The notes under the pieces are model-generated. The model ran no database searches. It was not told the origin of the DNA and worked only from the letters and a program-made list of their open reading frames with translations. 64,000 nucleotides of DNA. Origin: Apiosordaria backusii. Lineage: Eukaryota; Ascomycota; Sordariomycetes; Sordariales; Lasiosphaeriaceae. Shown one piece after another: positions 59,747 through 64,000 of this stretch. Both the position numbers and the translations under genes were made by a program. The DNA lies in contig JAUKTV010000005.1 in assembly GCA_030549205.1 (NCBI GenBank), positions 930,001 to 994,000 of the forward strand. Direction: 5' to 3'. The stretch's first letter is position 1. The number at the start of each line of letters is the position of its first letter.

Positions 59747-62471
59747 TCATCCAACCGTCAATCTCTCAAGCCGGTCCTTGACGGCATCTACCATCATCGA
59801 TTCTCTATCCAACAAGCTCATCACTTGTGCCATCTTCGCCTTGCGGATATCTGCCGGGATCCGCACACCAGGCGCTGGCGAGGCGGGCCCGTCTTCAGCC
59901 GCATCTCCCAATCTCTTTTGCAGCTGTTCAGCCTGCGCCAGAAGCGAGTCGCTGAGCTCCTTAATCTCTTCGAATCGCTTCCAGGGCTGCCTGATCTTGG
60001 AGTCAAGCGGCGAGCTGTCGACTTCGGATCCCAAGATGCTGGTTTCAAAGCCCTTCACTTCCTCCACCCAGGCCTTCTCCTTATCGCTCAGGTCGCGAGT
60101 TGTGGCACGGCCAAGCTTCTTCTTGATTCTTTCCATCCTGCTGGCCAATTCCTCCTGGCGTCTCTGCGCTTGATCGATGCGCGACCGGGTGAGTTCGTTG
60201 ACCGAAATAGGATCATCGTCTCCCAAGTCGTCGCCCGTAATGGTGTCGATTCTCTTCTTGACCTCGCCAGCCTTGATCAGCTGGTCTCTTAGTTCAACCT
60301 GAAGCGCTTCACATTTCCTGAACAGTTCCGCTACAGCATTCTGGATCTCAAACACCTCGCTGCTGGCCACTTTGTGGCCTTCGGTGAAGACCTCAAGCGT
60401 TGCCATGGATAACCGTATCTCCTGCTGAAGCAATGGCCTTCTCCGGCCCGTTTTGAGAAGATCAACCCACGCCGGGACAGCGTTGTTGTTGCTGAGCAGC
60501 ACATCGGAGGGGTGGAAAACTGGCCGGGGGTGCCATACGACTTCTGGCTCGGGAATTTCCACTTGCTCATGGACAACCGGCGAGTCTCTCGTGATAGGCG
60601 CAAGCTCAAGCTCTGGTGTGTCGAAAAAGATGGCGATGGGCTGGTTATGGGTGGCGGAGAGCAGAAGGTGACCAATGTCCTGGTCACGAATGACAATGGG
60701 CGCTGAAAGCACATTCATGCCACGAGGTTGAGTAAATACCCGCTCTCGTTCCGACCCATGCCCCTGGACCAGCACATCAATGCGGAAATCTGCACCAGCT
60801 TCTGAGTCGCTCTGGAGCTCACTTTCAAGGCGGGAAACCCAAGGCTCCATGTTGACAAGAGTGATGCCAGCGGGATTCGTGACGTAGAACGAATATTTTG
60901 AGGTAGCATCCTCGGAAAACATAGGCCAACTATCGGGCGTAAGTTCAGCGGGTTTGACAGTGTCGAACGTTTGGAAAGTGAGGAGACTCGGGGTTTTGGC
61001 GGCTGAAGAAGATGGCCTCAGCTTGCTCTTAATTTTTGAGGGTAACCACTCAGCTTCGACACCTTCCGTTGCTAGGCAGATTTTGACCTGGCCGCTGGTA
61101 GAGAGCAGACAGACGACGGCAAGAGAGAGTCCATTCTCCTCCTCGTCATCCATAGCTAGCTCCTCGTCTTCTCCCATCATCAAGTCGGACATGTTGGGCT
61201 TCTCTCCAATGACGTAGATATCCTTCAGCTCAACTTCGTCATCTTGCTCGTCTTCAGGATTTAGGTCCAAATTGAAGGGCCCTTGGAGTTTGGGAACAAT
61301 TCCTGGACGAGCAGGACGGCTGTATACTTCCACTTCTCCATTCGCTCCAGGGGTTTCCACAATCTTTGGCTCTTGGTTGTCGAGATCCGACATCCACTGT
61401 AGTTGCTGTTGCGCCAGAAGACGATCCTCATACGAGACCTCGGGACTATCCTCCGTAGTGGCGACCCTGGAAACAATCGAGACTGACAAGGAGGGAATAA
61501 GAGTAGGAGGCGGCGCCCAGCGCTTAGGAAGAAGAGGGCACAGAGCGTACACGTCGCCTCCAGTCATGGCTACCCACAGAGTCATTGGCGACCAGCCACC
61601 CGAATTCCTAGCTGGGAAGCATGCTGCCGCGACCTCCATGTCAAAAGAATCAGGCGAGAATGCCTTGTTCGTAGCTGACACAGAGGCGCTGAAGTCCTGG
61701 TCCACGCAGGTTCCATCCGCCAACCTTTTGAGGTCGATAGCCAAGGTGGCAGCGTCAAAGCTCCAGCGGTCAGTGGCCGACAACTCCCAGATTCGCACGA
61801 CAGCATCCTCGGTGACCGTAACCAATGCCGTCCCGTTCACACCTAACGGATGCCAAATTGCTGAGACAACGGCTGATCGAGAAGTGACGTGAGTAGTAGG
61901 CCCAAGCGTATAAAACTTTGGCTTGAAGGGAGTCGAGTCGTAGGTATGGAGATGCGATGAGTCGGGCAGAATACAAATATGAACAGTGTGAGACGTCAGG
62001 ACAGCGAGAAAGTCATTGTTTGGGGACATGACCAGTTGGCGAATGTCTTCGGCAACCGGTGTTTTGATGATCTATGCGACAAAAGATTAGCTACATGGCT
62101 GCGCTGGCAACATCGCGGCTAGCACGACTACTTACCCTGTACCCCTCGGGACCGGCATTTCCGTTGGCAGCCTCTTCATCATAGACCTCAAAGTCATTTG
62201 GTTCCTTCTTGAAACGAACTCCTCCAGTCCGGGCCTGCTTCGTCTCCCAAGACTCCTTCAAGTCCACCAGATCGCCCCATCTTATCTGCTTCCCAACAGC
62301 CACAAAAACCTCGGTTCCTCGACGCGCAATGGTTTTCCGGGGGCCTGGCTTCGGTTTCTTGCTGTATGCCAAAGAGGAACTTTTGGCCTCGTCATTGGAA
62401 GGCTCAAAGAGCTTGTGACCTGGGCTGGGCTCATTGAGCCAGCTCGGCGCAAAGCTTTTGATTCTGGGCAT
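59747..62471 (-). CDS. nup82: Nucleoporin Nup82 (Nup88-like)
   Basis: Exons 62471-62136 and 62071-59747 give 886 residues. The N-terminal beta-propeller spans about residues 1-560: SFAPSWLNEPSPGHKLFEPS, IARRGTEVFVAVGKQIRWGD, IRQLVMSPNNDFLAVLTSHT, SAVVSAIWHPLGVNGTALVT and VVRIWELS. Acidic loops (NPEDEQDDEVELKDIYVIGE, GEDEELAMDDEEENG) are typical of fungal Nup82. The C-terminal 290 residues form coiled coils (VELRDQLIKAGEVKKRIDTI, RIDQAQRRQEELASRMERIK, ELSDSLLAQAEQLQKRLGDA), which assemble with Nup159 and Nsp1 on the cytoplasmic face of the nuclear pore for mRNA export. The 64-nt intron has a GTAAGT donor and GCATAG acceptor and restores PEGYR|IIKTPVAEDIRQL. The start is the first ATG in frame. 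It is divergent from cbc20. Confidence 0.92.
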
Positions 62472-62886
62472 TTTAGCCTGCGCAGGGCGTGGCTGAATCG
62501 CGATGGCAAGCCGCTGTTGTGTAAAAACAAGTGAAAATCGATATGGTAGGCAGGGAAAACAGCTGGTCAGGCGTCTCGTTGATTGATCGGTGCCCAAAGT
62601 ATACAACAAAAAAAGAAGCACGATTTGTTCGAGGGGCTGGAAGTGGAAGCTCTCAAAGGAGCTGCTGCTTCCTTAGCGCGTCGCTGGGTCTCGTCGCCCG
62701 GCCAGCTTGCTAGCATTTGATTTTTTGGCAGGCACGTCGTCTTGGCAAGCCAATCCAAGCGCCATTGGTGGGACCCACCCCTGTCCATTGCACTGCAGCC
62801 AGACCCACATTGAATTGAAAGTCGCTGGGATGCGACAGGACGAGAGTTGCGAGACGGCAACATTCAAGAAACAACCATCACCAAAC
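62472..62886. promoter_or_regulatory. Short shared divergent promoter region of nup82 and cbc20
   Basis: Only 415 bp separate two opposing start codons, so regulatory elements for both nuclear RNA-export/processing genes must overlap here. A CCAAT sequence lies near 62750 on plus (gccaatccaa), and its reverse, attgg, is at 62763. No experimentally known element can be asserted. Confidence 0.5.
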
Positions 62887-63597
62887 ATGTCCATCAAGAT
62901 GAGAGGAGTGCGCGCCACAGTTGACCGACTCGACAGGCCGAGTGCCTACTTCAACAACAGCAGGGTGAGTTTCTTCTTTCCATTCCGATACCTACTTCCG
63001 CAAAGGCCAAATGTCTAACATGTGCCTTGTTCTTCACCACTGTACAGCACAAGCGAAGACGATTCGACAAGGACCAGCGTGATGGCGATGACGACGCAGG
63101 CATGCACCCCGAGCAACGAGAGGATGACGACCCGTTGAAAAATGCCACCACTCTCTATGTGGGCAACCTGCAAGTCCCCGTCTCTCGATGCGAAATCCGC
63201 GAGGTCACGAGGCTGACCCTTGTTTAGGTCCTTCTTCACTACCGAAGAGCAAGTATACGAGCTTTTCAGCAAATGCGGCGAAATCAAGCGACTTGTAATG
63301 GGGCTTGACAGATTCAACAAGACACCATGTGGTTTCTGCTTCGTTGAATATTACACACATCAGGATGCGCTGGACTGTATGAAATACATTGGGGGGACCA
63401 AGCTGGACGAGCGTATCATCAGGACAGATTTGGATCCCGGTTTTGAGGAGGGCCGTCAGTACGGTCGCGGTAAGTCGGGAGGACAAGTACGCGACGAATA
63501 CCGCGAAGACTACGATGAAGGACGGGGTGGCCTGGGTCGTGCCATTGCGCGAGAGCGTGACGGACGGGATTTTGTTGATGATGGGCGGTTGAGATAG
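62887..63597 (+). CDS. cbc2: Nuclear cap-binding protein subunit 2 (CBC20)
   Basis: Exons 62887-62964, 63048-63169 and 63228-63597 give 189 residues, the usual length. The protein binds the m7G cap of nascent RNA polymerase II transcripts together with CBC80. The N-terminus has conserved cap-contact tyrosine Y22 in SAYFNNSRHKRRRFD. The RRM has RNP2 TTLYVGNL and SFFTTEEQVYELFSKCGEIK. RNP1 is CGFCFVEYY, followed by ALDCMKYIGGTKLDERIIRT and the cap-binding tail DLDPGFEEGRQYGRGKSGGQ with VRDEYREDYDEGRGG. Intron 2 has a GC donor (GCAAGT), the only donor that restores GNL|SFFTTEE. A GTAAGT-like site (CGGTAAGTCGGG at 63470) in exon 3 is not used in this model. Confidence 0.95.
63170..63227 (+). other. 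GC-AG intron in cbc20
   Basis: The intron starts GCAAGT, has GCTGAC as a likely branch site at 63212-63217 and ends TTTAG at 63227. Joining at CT|G gives L-S-F-F-T-T in the RRM. Confidence 0.85.
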
Positions 63598-64000
63598 ATG
63601 GGCCAAGATTGTTGCTGGCGGCACTGGCCAGCTTTTGGGATTTGATACCCTGGAAAGGTCGAGAATGATTCTCGACGTGGAACAGATCTTTTAATTTATT
63701 ACCTACCTTTTAGACCACAGTATTGCTACCAGGTCGCGCATTTCGTCTGGTTCCTTTAGCAAAGTCAGGAAGAGTAGTTCAAATTACCACTCTTTCTCTA
63801 TCACATGCCATCGTAAACGCCGTTTATTTCGTTTGGTATAATACAGGATATACATGCCCAAGCATACGTCCATCGTCTCTCGTTTAATAACCAGGGGGGT
63901 TGAGTCTTTGCGACACGCGAGTCCACTTGGGGAGTTCTAGAGTCCACGTTAGCTACCAAACACAATGCTTACCCAAAAAACATCCGAATTCCACATACTA
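63598..64000. other. 3' flank of cbc20 at the window edge
   Basis: About 400 bp, AT-rich in places (ttttaatttattacc near 63690), likely the 3' UTR. No gene starts were identified. Confidence 0.5.

Noticed and set aside
1..64000. tRNA, 5S rRNA, CRISPR arrays or a secondary-metabolite cluster
   Set aside because: I looked for B-box-like GGTTCGANTCC with acceptor stems, 5S-like sequence, regularly spaced repeats and polyketide/peptide synthase motifs and saw none that hold up. By-eye reading could still miss a single tRNA.

Overview
The window looks like a nuclear contig from a filamentous ascomycete, most likely a sordariomycete and possibly Sordariales. Genes are dense and short-introned: most introns are about 50-80 nt, with GTRAGT-type donors, CTAAC/CTGAC branch sites and YAG acceptors. 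The gene set includes a grainyhead-like regulator of the csp-2 type, a Mei2-type RNA-binding protein, Nup82, Pik1 and Cbc20. One retroelement carries the CpA-to-TpA decay expected from repeat-induced point mutation (RIP), which is typical of this group. No database search was possible. Family names come from motifs I recognise, and exon boundaries were placed by eye; all complete spliced CDSs given here sum to a multiple of three.

Positions 1 to about 22 kb are accessory. A heavily RIP-mutated Ty1/copia retrotransposon fills 1-5370, followed by a probable 3' LTR. AT-rich DNA continues to about 6.2 kb, where GC content rises sharply. Next is a decayed GH71 alpha-1,3-glucanase gene on the minus strand (9711 to about 6480). 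Its five in-frame stops are all TAG and all explicable as CAG to TAG, which looks like RIP spilling out of the neighbouring repeat. It is followed by a frameshifted DUF4419 gene, a Ty3/gypsy reverse-transcriptase relic, small repeats, and a Helitron Rep-helicase block (about 15.5-19.55 kb). The Helitron sits inside, and antisense to, a zinc-knuckle/proline-rich gene whose two halves flank it.

From about 23.8 to 63.6 kb the window is ordinary core genome. In order it holds mei2-like (+), SUN-like slp1 (-), xylulokinase (+), an alpha/beta hydrolase (+), NC2-alpha/bur6 (+), a grainyhead/CP2 factor of the csp-2 type (+), a methionine-type amino acid permease (+), PI4-kinase pik1 (+), an amidase (+), an unrecognised proline-rich protein (-), nup82 (-) and cap-binding cbc20 (+). 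These are unrelated housekeeping or regulatory genes and do not form a pathway cluster. slp1/xylulokinase and nup82/cbc20 are divergent pairs that share upstream regions; mei2/slp1 are convergent.

The observations most worth checking are the Helitron-split gene, an apparent 3-nucleotide micro-exon in the permease (skipping it would create a TGA stop), a GC-AG intron in cbc20, a 17-bp tandem duplication that replaces the end of the amidase, and the TAG-only decay of the GH71 gene. I did not find a convincing wholly new biological system.
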